Counted from the first letter of the stretch, positions 28,248 through 37,270 are shown. The stretch: 64,000 bases of DNA from JBEKIK01 sp050013075 (GCA_050013075.1 JBEKFZ010000004.1:32853-96852); one strand, 5' to 3'. Numbers and translations: made by a program. Notes: generated by a model not told the origin, from the letters alone.

Positions 28248-28940
28248 TCACACTTTCGGGCCGAGTCCGGCGATGCACTGGTCTTCGCGTACCACCTTGC
28301 GCGGTCCGCCGTCCAGACCAGTCGACCAATCCTGCGGTGCGGCCGTGGATTCGAGCGATTCCAGGATTCCCAGGGCTTTTGCCCGATCGTAGATCAATTG
28401 CCATGCGCAGTCCATGTTTTCGTTGACTTCGCAGCGGCCGTCACGCGATCCGCCGCAGGGGCCGTTGAGTTGCCGCTTTGCGCAGCGGGTGATGGGGCAG
28501 ATTCCGGCAAATTCGCCCAGGCGGCAGTTGCCGCAGCCCGCGCACTTTTCGGCCCACACGCCCTGCGACTGGAGAATGCCCATGAACTGGGTATTCAAAC
28601 CCGGATAAACCGGAGTGTTGGGAAAGTGTTCGGCCAAAGCCTGCACGCCCGCGCCGCAGCCCAGCGAGCAGATGGCGTCGTATTCGGCCACTCGAGGCGC
28701 CAAGGCGTCGATAAAGGCGTCCTCGCATTGGCGTTCGATGGTGCATTCATCGACGGTGGTGCCTCGGTTGCCGATAAGTTTCAACGACATCCTTAGCGCC
28801 GAACCGAGGATGCCCGTTTCGCGCTCGCCGCCTGCCAGGCAAACGGTCACACAGGTGCCGCATCCCACCAGCAGCACCCGCCGATGGTTTTTTATCATAT
28901 CGCGGATTTCAGGCACATGCTTGCGATCGGCAACAATCAT
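28248..28940 (-). CDS. metV: MetV, methylenetetrahydrofolate reductase C-terminal/zinc subunit
   Basis: A 230-residue MetV-family protein, the partner of MetF in acetogen methylene-THF reductases. Cysteine motifs appear in order: VGCGTCVTVCLAGGE near the N-terminus, a SLGCGAGVQAL segment, then a dense cluster CAGCGNCRLGEFAGICPITR followed by NGPCGGSRDGRCEVNENMDC, matching the family's Zn and Fe-S ligands. It would pass electrons to MetF flavin, or structurally link MetF to the Hdr module. The start ATG (28940) lies inside mvhD1, overlapping it by 32 bases, and is preceded by a strong ggaaggag site. It is the last gene of the cluster, with metF 14 kb upstream rather than adjacent. Confidence 0.9.
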   Translation of the reverse strand: MIVADRKHVPEIRDMIKNHRRVLLVGCGTCVTVCLAGGERETGILGSALRMSLKLIGNRGTTVDECTIERQCEDAFIDALAPRVAEYDAICSLGCGAGVQALAEHFPNTPVYPGLNTQFMGILQSQGVWAEKCAGCGNCRLGEFAGICPITRCAKRQLNGPCGGSRDGRCEVNENMDCAWQLIYDRAKALGILESLESTAAPQDWSTGLDGGPRKVVREDQCIAGLGPKV

Positions 28941-29418
28941 TTTTCACTCCTTCCGAGGCTTTTTGGGCCTGATGGGTTGCTTTTTCAATTCCTTGTTGAA
29001 CGCTTTTGTGATCGGACCTAAGCGGGCTTGGGCCAAGTTGCTTTATCCGACGGCTCATTTCCGTGACGATTTCGGCGAAACGCGGCCCATCGGCTGAGGA
29101 AAGGTTGAACATATCCAGGCGCTCCGGCTCCAGGCCGATTTCTTCCAGCAATTTCTTTGCCCGTTCGACCCGTTTCCGGGCGCGGAGATTCCCTTCCAGG
29201 AAGTGGCAACCGCCTTCCAGGCAACCGGCGACGATCACCGCGTCGATGCCGTGCTCGAAGGCCGTGAGGATGTAATTCACTTCAATCTTGCCGGTGCACG
29301 GCAAGCGCAGCACCCGCACGTTGCTGGGATACTGAAGCCGCATCGAGCCGGCCAGGTCGGCCGCCGCATACGCGCAGTAGTGGCAGCAAAACGCCAAAAT
29401 AACCGGTTCGGTATCCAC
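28909..29418 (-). CDS. mvhD: MvhD-family [2Fe-2S] electron-transfer subunit
   Basis: A 169-residue member of the MvhD/FrhD family (hydrogenase iron-sulfur subunit), which in methanogens links a hydrogenase to HdrA. Cysteines follow the family pattern: Cys11, Cys12 and Cys15 in AFCCHYCAYAA, Cys41 in LPCTGKIE, and Cys66 and Cys71 in AGCLEGGCHF. No hydrogenase large subunit is nearby, so it should connect HdrA to MetFV or to the NADH module. The GTG start at 29418 follows gaggtgaa. It starts 12 bases after the HdrA gene ends. The C-terminal 10 residues overlap metV. Confidence 0.9.
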   Translation of the reverse strand: MDTEPVILAFCCHYCAYAAADLAGSMRLQYPSNVRVLRLPCTGKIEVNYILTAFEHGIDAVIVAGCLEGGCHFLEGNLRARKRVERAKKLLEEIGLEPERLDMFNLSSADGPRFAEIVTEMSRRIKQLGPSPLRSDHKSVQQGIEKATHQAQKASEGVKNDCCRSQACA

Positions 29419-29430
29419 TGATTCACCTCA

Positions 29431-32400
29431 TCAAGTCAAATGCCATCGGGGCTGGGCTACGCCCGCTTGGGCCGGATATGCCAGTTCCGGTATTTTTTCT
29501 TCCTCGCCGCCGCCCAACGCGCCGTCGATGGCGGCCAATATCTGATTATCGTAAAAATGCCGAAGCGAAATGGCCTTGGCCGGACATTCGGCCGTACAGC
29601 TTCCGCAGCCCATGCACGTGGCCCCCTCAACTTCGGCCTTGTTGAATTCGTTGATTCGCGGGGCCATGTACGGGCAAACGTGCACGCAGGTCATGCACGA
29701 GATGCACTTGTCCGGATCGACCCAGGCTATCTGTCCGCCCACTGGCATTTTCTTCTTGGAAAGGATCGAAGCCGCCCGGCCCGCCACCGCGCTGGCCTGG
29801 GCGATGGTTTCGGTAAGAAACTTCGGCGCGTGGGCAGTGCCGCAAAGGAAAAGCCCTTCGCTGGCGAAATCCACCGGGCGGAGTTTCATGTGGGCCTCGA
29901 GGAAAAAGCCGTCGGCGTTAAGCGGTACGCGGAGCAATTCGGAAATCTCCGCGCGGTCCGCTCTGGGTATCATGGGAGCCGCCAATACGACCAGATCCGG
30001 TTCCAGATTCAAATCGCGCCGGAGCGAAGGCTCGCGAACGCGCAATTGCAGATGGCCGTTCAGCGTCAGTTCCGGCGGCTGCTCGGGTTCGTAACGAACA
30101 AACAGGATTCCCTTTTCCCGGGCTTCGCGATAGGCCGCCTCGCGGAATCCGTAAGTCCGCATGTCGCGGTAGAGCACTATGATTCGGGCTTGAGGATAAA
30201 GTTTTCGCAGTTCCAGGGCATTCTTGACCGCCGATGTGCAACACACGCGACTGCAATACGGCCGTTCCGCGTTGCGCTGTTCCACGCATTGGATCATTGC
30301 CACCGTGGCATTTTCCCGCAGCGATATCTCGCCGCGTCCCAATCGATCGGTCAGTTCCAATTGCGTTATTACCCGGGGATTTTGGCCGTAACCAAATGAT
30401 TTCGGTTTTTCCTCGGTCGCCCCGGTCACCACGACGATCGCGCCGTGTTGGATTTCACTAGAGGTGGAATCGCCGGTTACGGTCGAACGGAAGTTGCCGA
30501 CGTGCCCTTCGACTTTTCCGGCGTGCGAACTGAGATAGACCGTTATCCGCGGATGGTTTGTGACGCGGAAGATGGTATCGGCCAGAAACGCCTGGATATC
30601 GCGGCCGTCGAGGGTGTGATGGAGTTGCCGGGCGGTGCCGCCTAGCTCGGCGTCTTTTTCCACAAGATGGACTGGAAAGCCTTGATCAGCCAGAGAGAGC
30701 GCGGCGGTCATGCCCGCCACGCCTCCGCCTATGACCAGCGCGGCGTTGTTGACCGGCGCCATTTCCTGCTTAAGCGGCATCAAGCGTGCCGTTCGTCCCA
30801 CGGCCATGCGCACCAGGTCGATGGCCTTTTCGGTGGCCCTGTCCGGATCTCCCGAATGCACCCAGGAGCACTGGTCGCGGATATTGGCCATGTCCAGCAG
30901 GTATGGATTCAACCCGGCGTCGCGAAGCGTGTCGCGGAAAATCGGTTCGTGGGTCCGCGGCGTGCATGAAGCGACTACCACGCGGTTGAGCCGGTGCTGG
31001 GCGATCATGGCCTTGATGCGGTCCTGGCTGTCGTCGGCGCAGGTGTATATGTTTCGTTCGGCGTGGATCACGTAGGGAAGCCGCTGGGTTTCCTTGACCA
31101 CGCGCTCGACGTCCACGACCGAGGCGATGTTGCTACCGCAGTGGCAAACGAAAACGCCCACGCGCGGCGGCTCGTCGCTGATGTCGCGTTCCGGGGGATA
31201 AGTTTTCACGCGGACTCGGCTTCCCCGGGCGGGCGCTAAAAGTTCCATGGCCCGGGCGGCCGCAGCGCTGGCTTGCATAACCGTGTCGGGTATGTCTTTT
31301 GGTTCCTGGAACGCCCCGCCGACGAACACGCCGGGCCGCGACGTGTCCAGCGGACGGAGTTCCTCGGTTTGGGCAAATCCCCAACGGTTTAGCACTACGC
31401 CCATGCGTTGGGCCTGCTCTTGCAGCGTGGCGCTTGGCTCCAGGCCCAGGGAGAGCACGATCATGTCGAACTCTTCCTCGACTTGTTTCATTTCCGCTCC
31501 GGCATACACCAGGCGCAGATTTTTAGTTCCCGGCATTTCGTAGGTCCGCGAGATGAACGAACGAATATAGCGAACGCCCAATTGTTTTTGGGCCCGCTCA
31601 CAATAGCGGTCGAAATCCTTGCCGAACGCGCGGAGATCGAGGAAAAAAATGGTCACATCGAGCCCCGGTTCATGTTCCTTGGCTAAAATGGCTTCCTTGG
31701 TGGCGGCCATGCAGCAGACCGAGGAGCAATAGTCGTTGTCGCAGCCGGTGTCGCGCGAGCCGACGCACTGGATGAAGGCCATCCGCTTGGGCGCTTTGCC
31801 GTCGGATGGGCGATGAACGCGCCCGCCGGTCGGACCGGAGGCTGAAAGCAGGCGCTCGAACTGCACGTTGGTGAGCACGTTGGGGGCGAAGCCGAACCCG
31901 AACTCTCCGCGACGCGTGGCGTCGAAGGCCTCGAACCCGGGAGTCAGTACCACGCCGCCGACTTCCAGTTCCACGGTTTCTTCCGGCTGGTCATAGTCGA
32001 TTGCCCCGGCCTGGCAGACCTTCGCGCACAGCCCGCACTCGCCCGAGCGGAAATGGATGCAGCTATCTCGGTCGATCACCGGCACCCGCGGTGAAGCCTG
32101 GGGATGGGCCAGATCGATGCAAGGCCGGGCGGCAAGGTATTTGTCGAAGTCCGTCAGATGCGGTTTGGTTCTGCGCGACGTGATGGTGGTTAAATCGATA
32201 GCGCCCGTCGGGCACACGAATACGCAAGCCCCGCAGGCCTGGCATTGATCGGTCGTTTCGTCAAAGGCAGTGCGGACCTCACGCGACGTCCCGCGTCCGA
32301 ACAGATTGATCGCTCCACGGCCCATCATTTCGTTGCACACCCGGGTGCAAAGCCCGCAGAGAATGCAATTGCCCTCGGCGGCGGGATGAAATGGAGTTGC

Positions 32401-32757
32401 ATTAACGCCCAATTCAGCCGCGAATTGGGCCAGTTCGCGCGAATCCGGGGCCTGGGCCAAAAGCAGTTCCAGGACCGTCTGCCGGGCCGCTTTCACGTCA
32501 TCCGTATCGGTATGCACGACCAGGTCATTATCCAGCGGATGGCTGCACGAAGCCACCAACTGCCCTCCCCTGGGCGTCTCGATCTCCACAAGACACACGC
32601 GGCACGCGCCGTAGGGCATAAGACCGCGATAGTTGCATAGCGTGGGGATCGTTATGCCCATTTGCCGCGCGGCGTTGAGGATAGTCGTACCCCGCGGCAC
32701 CTCGGCAGAGCGGCCGTTCATGGTTATCAAAACCCGATCCGATGCTGTCGTAGCCAT
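29431..32757 (-). CDS. hdrA: NuoG-like N-terminus fused to HdrA (one-and-a-half HdrA modules)
   Basis: About 1108 residues from ATG at 32757, which follows aaaaggttgatt. Residues 1-250 resemble the NuoG/HydA N-terminus: [2Fe-2S] ligands near residues 41, 52, 55 and 71, then 4Fe-4S motifs CILCGLCTRVC, CQACGACVFVCP and CGLCAKVCQAG. Residues about 225-510 match the C-terminal half of HdrA without its Rossmann FAD motif (CVGSRDTGCDNDYCSSVCC). From about 530 a complete second HdrA follows: GVFVCHCGSNIASVVD, FAD motif VIGGGVAGMTAALSL, and a C-terminal two-cluster ferredoxin (CISCMTCVHVCPYM, CMGCGSCTAECP). The missing half of the first HdrA is encoded at 34664-35608. It should hold the bifurcating flavin and a long Fe-S wire. 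Confidence 0.9.
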   Translation of the reverse strand: MATTASDRVLITMNGRSAEVPRGTTILNAARQMGITIPTLCNYRGLMPYGACRVCLVEIETPRGGQLVASCSHPLDNDLVVHTDTDDVKAARQTVLELLLAQAPDSRELAQFAAELGVNATPFHPAAEGNCILCGLCTRVCNEMMGRGAINLFGRGTSREVRTAFDETTDQCQACGACVFVCPTGAIDLTTITSRRTKPHLTDFDKYLAARPCIDLAHPQASPRVPVIDRDSCIHFRSGECGLCAKVCQAGAIDYDQPEETVELEVGGVVLTPGFEAFDATRRGEFGFGFAPNVLTNVQFERLLSASGPTGGRVHRPSDGKAPKRMAFIQCVGSRDTGCDNDYCSSVCCMAATKEAILAKEHEPGLDVTIFFLDLRAFGKDFDRYCERAQKQLGVRYIRSFISRTYEMPGTKNLRLVYAGAEMKQVEEEFDMIVLSLGLEPSATLQEQAQRMGVVLNRWGFAQTEELRPLDTSRPGVFVGGAFQEPKDIPDTVMQASAAAARAMELLAPARGSRVRVKTYPPERDISDEPPRVGVFVCHCGSNIASVVDVERVVKETQRLPYVIHAERNIYTCADDSQDRIKAMIAQHRLNRVVVASCTPRTHEPIFRDTLRDAGLNPYLLDMANIRDQCSWVHSGDPDRATEKAIDLVRMAVGRTARLMPLKQEMAPVNNAALVIGGGVAGMTAALSLADQGFPVHLVEKDAELGGTARQLHHTLDGRDIQAFLADTIFRVTNHPRITVYLSSHAGKVEGHVGNFRSTVTGDSTSSEIQHGAIVVVTGATEEKPKSFGYGQNPRVITQLELTDRLGRGEISLRENATVAMIQCVEQRNAERPYCSRVCCTSAVKNALELRKLYPQARIIVLYRDMRTYGFREAAYREAREKGILFVRYEPEQPPELTLNGHLQLRVREPSLRRDLNLEPDLVVLAAPMIPRADRAEISELLRVPLNADGFFLEAHMKLRPVDFASEGLFLCGTAHAPKFLTETIAQASAVAGRAASILSKKKMPVGGQIAWVDPDKCISCMTCVHVCPYMAPRINEFNKAEVEGATCMGCGSCTAECPAKAISLRHFYDNQILAAIDGALGGGEEEKIPELAYPAQAGVAQPRWHLT

Positions 32758-32786
32758 AATCAACCTTTTCGCTATCTCTATGCACT

Positions 32787-32910
32787 ATTGAATGTCACGT
32801 TAATAATGTCGCAATTGCTCCACAGAGCCGGGCCGTGTCGGCCCGGTGGTGCCGGGGCGACACGCCCCGGCTCTGATTGCACACACGACATTTATTTTCA
32901 GACACTCGCT
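32787..32910. repeat. MITE-like repeat, family ATTGAGTGTCA, copy 2
   Basis: The left end attgaatgtcacgttaat and the right end with cagacactcg enclose two GC-rich hairpins, gccgggccgtgtcggcccgg and ccggggcgacacgccccgg. The right terminal repeat contains the stop codon (32898-32900) and the last codons of the NuoF gene. It fills the gap between nuoF and the HdrA fusion gene. Confidence 0.8.
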
Positions 32911-34667
32911 AAACATTGTTCTTTCAAGCTGCCGTTTTTACAAACTCCGGCCGGGCATCGCTTGTCGCGGATGTGCGAATCGAACTCGTCGCGAAAATGC
33001 TCAAGCGTGGTCAGCACGGCGCTAGGGGCCATGCCGCCCATGCCGCAAACCGCCGCCGATTTTATTGTTTTTGCCAGCCGCTCCAAAAGGGCCAGGTCCG
33101 CGGGACTTGCCTTGCCTTCGCACATCCGTCCCAAAATGCGATACATTTGCCTGGTTCCCTCGCGGCACGGCACGCACTTGCCGCAGGATTCGTCCATGAA
33201 AAAGCCGACCAGGAACCGGGCCATATCGACCATGCAGGCGGTATCGTCCAGCACGATGATCCCGCCGGTGCCGATCATTATTGAATGGCCTTCTCGATCT
33301 TCAGTATCTATAGACAAATCGAGCATGGACGGCGGGATGCAACCGCGCGAAGCCCCGCCGGCCTGAAGCGCCTTTAGCGGCCTGTCGCCTACAAGTCCGC
33401 CGCCGATGTCGTAAACTAACTCGCGAAGCGTGATTCCAAATGGCACTTCCACCAGTCCGGCGTTTTTCACCGCGCCTTCCAGGGAGAAGATCGTCGTGCC
33501 CGGGGTGCGCTTCGTGCCCATCGACGCGTACCACTCCGCGCCCCGGGTGATGATCGGCGCCACGCTGGCCCAGGTTTTGACGTTGTTCACGACGGTGGGT
33601 TTTCCCCACAGGCCGTTGGTGACCGGATACGGCGGGCGGGTGCGCGGTTCGCCCGAATGGCCTTCGAGCGATTCGATAAGCGCGGTTTCTTCCCCGCAGA
33701 TATAAGCCCCGGCGCCGCGGTGCACGTCTAAGCGGAATGACCAACCGCTGCCGAAAATATCGTCGCCCAGCAGTCCCGCCGCTTCCGCCTCGGCAATGGC
33801 GTGCCTGAGGATTTCCAGGGCCAAGGGATACTCATCGCGCACGTATATCAGCCCGCTGTTTGCGCCGATCGCGTAGGAACCGATTAGCATCCCCTCGATG
33901 ACCGCGTGTGGATCGCCCTCCAAAACCGATCGGTCCATGTACGAGCCAGGCTCGCCTTCGTCGGCGTTGCAAACGACGTACTTGACGTCGGCTGTGGCTT
34001 GCCGCGCCAAGCGCCACTTTTGTCCGGTGGGAAAAGCCGCCCCGCCACGGCCGCGCAGTCCCGATTTGGTCACCTCGTCGATCACCTCGTCGGGCGACAG
34101 TTGGACAAGTGCATGGAAGGCCCCGCGATACGTGCCCCGGGCGATGGTTTCTTCCAACGACATGGGATCGATCGAGCCGCAGTTGCGCATGATGACCTTT
34201 TTTTGGCGGCTGTAAAAATCCAGGCTCGACCATTTGGGAATCTTGCCCAATTCAGCAGAAGCGGGAGAATATGTGTGAACTTCGCCGGTGGAAACGTACT
34301 GTTCGCCCTCGAAGCGGCCTAAAACCCATTCCGGCTTCAGGTCGCCTTGGGTGGAGTATGCTTCGAGCAAGCGCCGGGTTTTTTCCGGCGTCATGTTGCC
34401 GTAACTCAACCGCAGCCTGTCCGGCAGAACGAGATCCAAAAGCGGTTCCTTTGCGCAAAACCCGATGCAGCCGGTACGGCAAACCACGGCATCCAAACCG
34501 AGTTCGTTGACGGCTTGGACGGCGGCGGCTTCGACCGCCCGGGCACCCACGGCGACCCCGCAACTCGCCGAGCCGATGATAATTTTCAGCCGCTTGGGAA
34601 ACAAAGTCGCCAGTCCGGCCGCCGCGGCCTGATCAAGGTCCGCCGTATTGCGTATGGTTCGGCTCAT
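32898..34667 (-). CDS. nuoF: NADH-binding NuoF-like flavoprotein
   Basis: About 589 residues from ATG at 34667, which overlaps the upstream stop in ATGA; the open frame extends further but has no support. It has an N-terminal thioredoxin-like [2Fe-2S] segment (CRTGCIGFC), the NuoF core with FMN loop GLRGRGGAAFPTGQKW and NADH-site NADEGEPGSYMDRSVLEG, and the distal 4Fe-4S motif CGKCVPCREGTRQM. The chain stops after RDKRCPAGVCK. HydB-type relatives continue there with a C-terminal two-[4Fe-4S] domain, which is absent here. The last codons (AGT GTC TGA) are the terminal repeat of the MITE at 32787-32910, suggesting the 3' end was shaped by that insertion. It should be the NADH entry point of the complex. 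Confidence 0.92.
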   Translation of the reverse strand: MSRTIRNTADLDQAAAAGLATLFPKRLKIIIGSASCGVAVGARAVEAAAVQAVNELGLDAVVCRTGCIGFCAKEPLLDLVLPDRLRLSYGNMTPEKTRRLLEAYSTQGDLKPEWVLGRFEGEQYVSTGEVHTYSPASAELGKIPKWSSLDFYSRQKKVIMRNCGSIDPMSLEETIARGTYRGAFHALVQLSPDEVIDEVTKSGLRGRGGAAFPTGQKWRLARQATADVKYVVCNADEGEPGSYMDRSVLEGDPHAVIEGMLIGSYAIGANSGLIYVRDEYPLALEILRHAIAEAEAAGLLGDDIFGSGWSFRLDVHRGAGAYICGEETALIESLEGHSGEPRTRPPYPVTNGLWGKPTVVNNVKTWASVAPIITRGAEWYASMGTKRTPGTTIFSLEGAVKNAGLVEVPFGITLRELVYDIGGGLVGDRPLKALQAGGASRGCIPPSMLDLSIDTEDREGHSIMIGTGGIIVLDDTACMVDMARFLVGFFMDESCGKCVPCREGTRQMYRILGRMCEGKASPADLALLERLAKTIKSAAVCGMGGMAPSAVLTTLEHFRDEFDSHIRDKRCPAGVCKNGSLKEQCLASV

Positions 34668-35608
34668 GCGAATTGCTCCGTGATTTCCTCGACCTTGTCC
34701 GGATTTATCCGGCCGAAACTCTGACCGTCGATTTTCATCGACGGCGACAGGGCGCACAGACCCAGACAACGCACGGTTCGCAAGGTAAATCGTCCGGTCT
34801 TGTCGGTTTGGCCGGATTCGATGCCGAGTTGCCGTTGAAGCCGTTCTAAAAGTGCCTTCGATCCCCGGGCGTGGCAGGACGTGCCGCGGCAGACCTCGAT
34901 CACGTGCCGGCCCGCGGGCTCAAAATGGAAGCGGTTGTAAAAGCTGGCCACGCGCAGGATTTCCGCGAGCCGCATTTGCCAAAGCGCGGCCAGATGTTCC
35001 AGGATTCCGCGGGGAATATAACCGTAGCTTTGATTGACCTCTTGGAGCACCGGCATGATGGCCCCCAGTTCGCCTTCGTGGCGTTTGAGGATCTCGTCGA
35101 GCCTGGCCGCGTCCGCCTCGTTGAGCGGTTCGCGGGGCATAAACGGCGGAGGACTCTCGGCCGTGTTGCGCACCGGGCAAACGGTCCAGCAGTCGCCGCA
35201 GCCCGTGCATTTGGTGGAATCCACGCCCCGCGGGCGCTTGCGAATTTCGACCTTGAAATGCCCGGCCTTGCCATCCAATCGCGTGACGTCGGCCATGGTA
35301 AGCACGTCGATGTTGTAGTCGCGCATGCACTCCACCAGTTTCGGCGAGATGATGCAGGTTGCGCAGTCGCCGGTGGGGAAGGTCTTGTCGAGCCGTGCCA
35401 TGCTGCCGCCGATGGTCGGGCTTTCCTCAACTAGGTAAACGCGGAATCCGGCCGCGGATAGGTCCAGCGAGGCCTGAATTCCGGCCACGCCGCCGCCGCA
35501 GACCAACACCGCTCCGCATGGCTGCCGGCCGTTGCCATTGCCGTTATCATTCTCGGCGCCGTTTGTGTTGTTCACGACATGAACAGTGGGAAGTGATTTT
35601 GATTTCAT
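34664..35608 (-). CDS. HdrA N-terminal half fused to NuoE
   Basis: 314 residues. Residues about 30-150 are the N-terminal half of HdrA: FAD-binding Rossmann motif VCGGGVAGIQASLDL (GGGVAG at 38-43), ESPTIGGSMARLDKTFPT, the conserved CATCIISPK, and a 4Fe-4S site at Cys134, 137, 140 and 144. Residues about 160-314 are a complete NuoE (24-kDa) domain with [2Fe-2S] ligands Cys240, Cys245, Cys281 and Cys285. The HdrA half lacks everything after the first ferredoxin motif; that remainder is found in the 29431-32757 protein. The fusion physically ties the NADH module to HdrA. Start and stop overlap both neighbours by ATGA, so translation is tightly coupled. Confidence 0.9.
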   Translation of the reverse strand: MKSKSLPTVHVVNNTNGAENDNGNGNGRQPCGAVLVCGGGVAGIQASLDLSAAGFRVYLVEESPTIGGSMARLDKTFPTGDCATCIISPKLVECMRDYNIDVLTMADVTRLDGKAGHFKVEIRKRPRGVDSTKCTGCGDCWTVCPVRNTAESPPPFMPREPLNEADAARLDEILKRHEGELGAIMPVLQEVNQSYGYIPRGILEHLAALWQMRLAEILRVASFYNRFHFEPAGRHVIEVCRGTSCHARGSKALLERLQRQLGIESGQTDKTGRFTLRTVRCLGLCALSPSMKIDGQSFGRINPDKVEEITEQFA

Positions 35609-36624
35609 GGTTTTCCTCCCGCGCCGGCCGCCATGTCCGCACTATCGGCGTTCGTTAAGTCATGTAATAAATGTCGCGTTTTCTCGTCGGAGCCGGGCCG
35701 TGTCGGCCCGGGAACTGCCGGGGCGACACGCCCCGGCTCTGATTTTATAGACGACATTATTTTTCCGAGACTCGTCAGCAGCGACTCGGCGCTGACCGAA
35801 AGCGATTGGATTCCCAGTTCTTTAGGCGAAATGCCCAGCGCCAGTCCGAGAAGTTGCGTAATGTACAAGACCGGTGTTTGGGGTAATTCGCCGTGGGCAG
35901 CGCGGGCGTCGGCCTGGCGCAGGTCGAGATTCACCTGGCACAATGGACATGCGACCGCTATACACTGCGCTCCGGCCTGTTGGGCCATCGATAGCAGCCG
36001 GTGGCCCAGCCGGCTGACAACATTAACGTGGGTCATGGAAAGGCTGGCCCCGCAACATTCGGTTTTATACGGCCAATCGACCGGCTCTGCACCCAGGGCG
36101 GCCATAAGGTTGTCCATCACCGTGGGATGTTCGGGATCGTCGAAAGCCACGACCTCCGGCGGGCGAGTTAGCAGGCAACCGTAATAGCAGGCCACGCGCA
36201 GCCCGGCGAGCGGCTTGCGGACCGCCGCGCGGATCGAATCAATGCCAAGATGATTCACCAGCACGTCGAGCACGTGATGCACCGGCACGCTGCCGTCGTA
36301 AGGTTTTCCCGTGATCCGCTCGGCGCGTTTTCGCTCGGCCGGATCGTTATTGACCTTGTAGTTGGCCGTTCGCAGCCGGGCGTAACACGAAGCGCAAGCC
36401 GTCATCACGGGATCATTCATCCGCTGGGCCTTTTGCAGGTTCATAACCGGCAGGGCCACTGCCAGCGAGGCGTTGCTGGTGTGGGCGGGAGTTGATCCGC
36501 AACAAACCCAGTTGGGGATATCTTCCAATTCGATGCCCAGCGCACCGCATACCGCGCGGGTCGAATGGTCGAAATCCCATGCGGTCGATTCCAGGCTGCA
36601 ACCGGGAAAGAATGCGTATTTCAC
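35605..36624 (-). CDS. hdrB: Heterodisulfide reductase subunit B
   Basis: 339 residues with two CCG domains that bind the paired non-cubane [4Fe-4S] clusters of HdrB. The first runs from FFPGCSLESTA through NWVCCGSTPAH to TACASCYARL; the second from ACYYGCLLTRP through KTECCGASLSM to ACPLCQVNLD. In methanogens this subunit cleaves CoM-S-S-CoB; in bacteria the substrate is unknown and may be MetF itself. After about residue 280 the chain passes through MITE copy 3 (35655-35775), read in frame as EPGRVAPAVPGPTRPGSDE, and then resumes a plausible native tail ending GAGGKP. The downstream ATGA overlap is kept, so the insertion preserved frame. Confidence 0.92.
   Translation of the reverse strand: MKYAFFPGCSLESTAWDFDHSTRAVCGALGIELEDIPNWVCCGSTPAHTSNASLAVALPVMNLQKAQRMNDPVMTACASCYARLRTANYKVNNDPAERKRAERITGKPYDGSVPVHHVLDVLVNHLGIDSIRAAVRKPLAGLRVACYYGCLLTRPPEVVAFDDPEHPTVMDNLMAALGAEPVDWPYKTECCGASLSMTHVNVVSRLGHRLLSMAQQAGAQCIAVACPLCQVNLDLRQADARAAHGELPQTPVLYITQLLGLALGISPKELGIQSLSVSAESLLTSLGKIMSSIKSEPGRVAPAVPGPTRPGSDEKTRHLLHDLTNADSADMAAGAGGKP
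35655..35775. repeat. MITE-like repeat copy 3, inside the hdrB coding sequence
   Basis: Left terminal sequence aagtcatgtaataaatgtcg and right gacattatttttccgagact match copies 2 and 4. The interior has the same GC-rich double hairpin. The element sits in frame in the hdrB 3' region and adds about 40 codons. Confidence 0.8.
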
Positions 36625-37181
36625 TGGTTTCTTTCCTCCTCTTCGGCACGTTTAAATACCTCGCGGACCTCTTTGGCGTTACCGCCGCGGCGCGGAAAGA
36701 GCGAGATTTTTCCCTTGGCCATCATCTGCGGCAGCTTGCCAACATCGGTAAACAGGTCTCCGCTACGAAGTTTGTACATTGCCAACATGCCCGCCTCGAA
36801 CACCCGGCCGTGGCGGCGAACGCTGCCCAAAAAACTACGGTTGAACTGCCTGCCGCGGCCGTCGGGAAGCGCCGCTTTGCGCTCGACGGCCAGCATACGC
36901 AAGGCATCCATGACCCCTGCTATGTCGATGCCCTGGGGACAGCGCGTGGTGCAGGCCTCGCACGAGGCACAAAGCCAGATGGCTCGCGACCCCAATACTT
37001 CAGACTCCGCCGAGAGTTGAACCAGGCGCATAATCTGGCTGGGCAGCAGGTCCATGTCGGGGCCGATCGGGCAGCCCGTGGAGCACTTGTGACACTGGAA
37101 GCAGGCCAGTACCTTAGTGCCGCTGCGGCGCTGGATTTCGCCAGCCAGGTCCGCGTCGTTCCATTGGAGTAAATTCGACAT
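36621..37181 (-). CDS. hdrC: Heterodisulfide reductase subunit C
   Basis: A 186-residue HdrC with two canonical [4Fe-4S] motifs, CFQCHKCSTGCP (Cys27, 30, 33, 37) and CASCEACTTRCP (Cys71, 74, 77, 81). It carries electrons from HdrA to HdrB. Length is usual, and it has no membrane helices, so the complex is of the soluble HdrABC type rather than HdrDE. It overlaps hdrB by ATGA, and the upstream gap contains a hairpin repeat (37211-37265). Confidence 0.94.
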   Translation of the reverse strand: MSNLLQWNDADLAGEIQRRSGTKVLACFQCHKCSTGCPIGPDMDLLPSQIMRLVQLSAESEVLGSRAIWLCASCEACTTRCPQGIDIAGVMDALRMLAVERKAALPDGRGRQFNRSFLGSVRRHGRVFEAGMLAMYKLRSGDLFTDVGKLPQMMAKGKISLFPRRGGNAKEVREVFKRAEEEERNQ

Positions 37182-37210
37182 CGTTAATCTCTCAATTGTA
37201 TCTTTCTATG

Positions 37211-37265
37211 TAGCAGGCACACTCCGTGTGCCGTCCTCCAATCCGCACACGGCGTGTGCGGACTA
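37211..37265. repeat. Palindromic repeat between the GATase gene and hdrC
   Basis: Two consecutive hairpins, ggcacactccgtgtgcc and ccgcacacggcgtgtgcgg, bracketed by tag and cta. It fills most of the 89-base gap upstream of hdrC and could lower or stabilise mRNA between the two halves of the cluster. Confidence 0.7.
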
Positions 37266-37270
37266 CTTTG

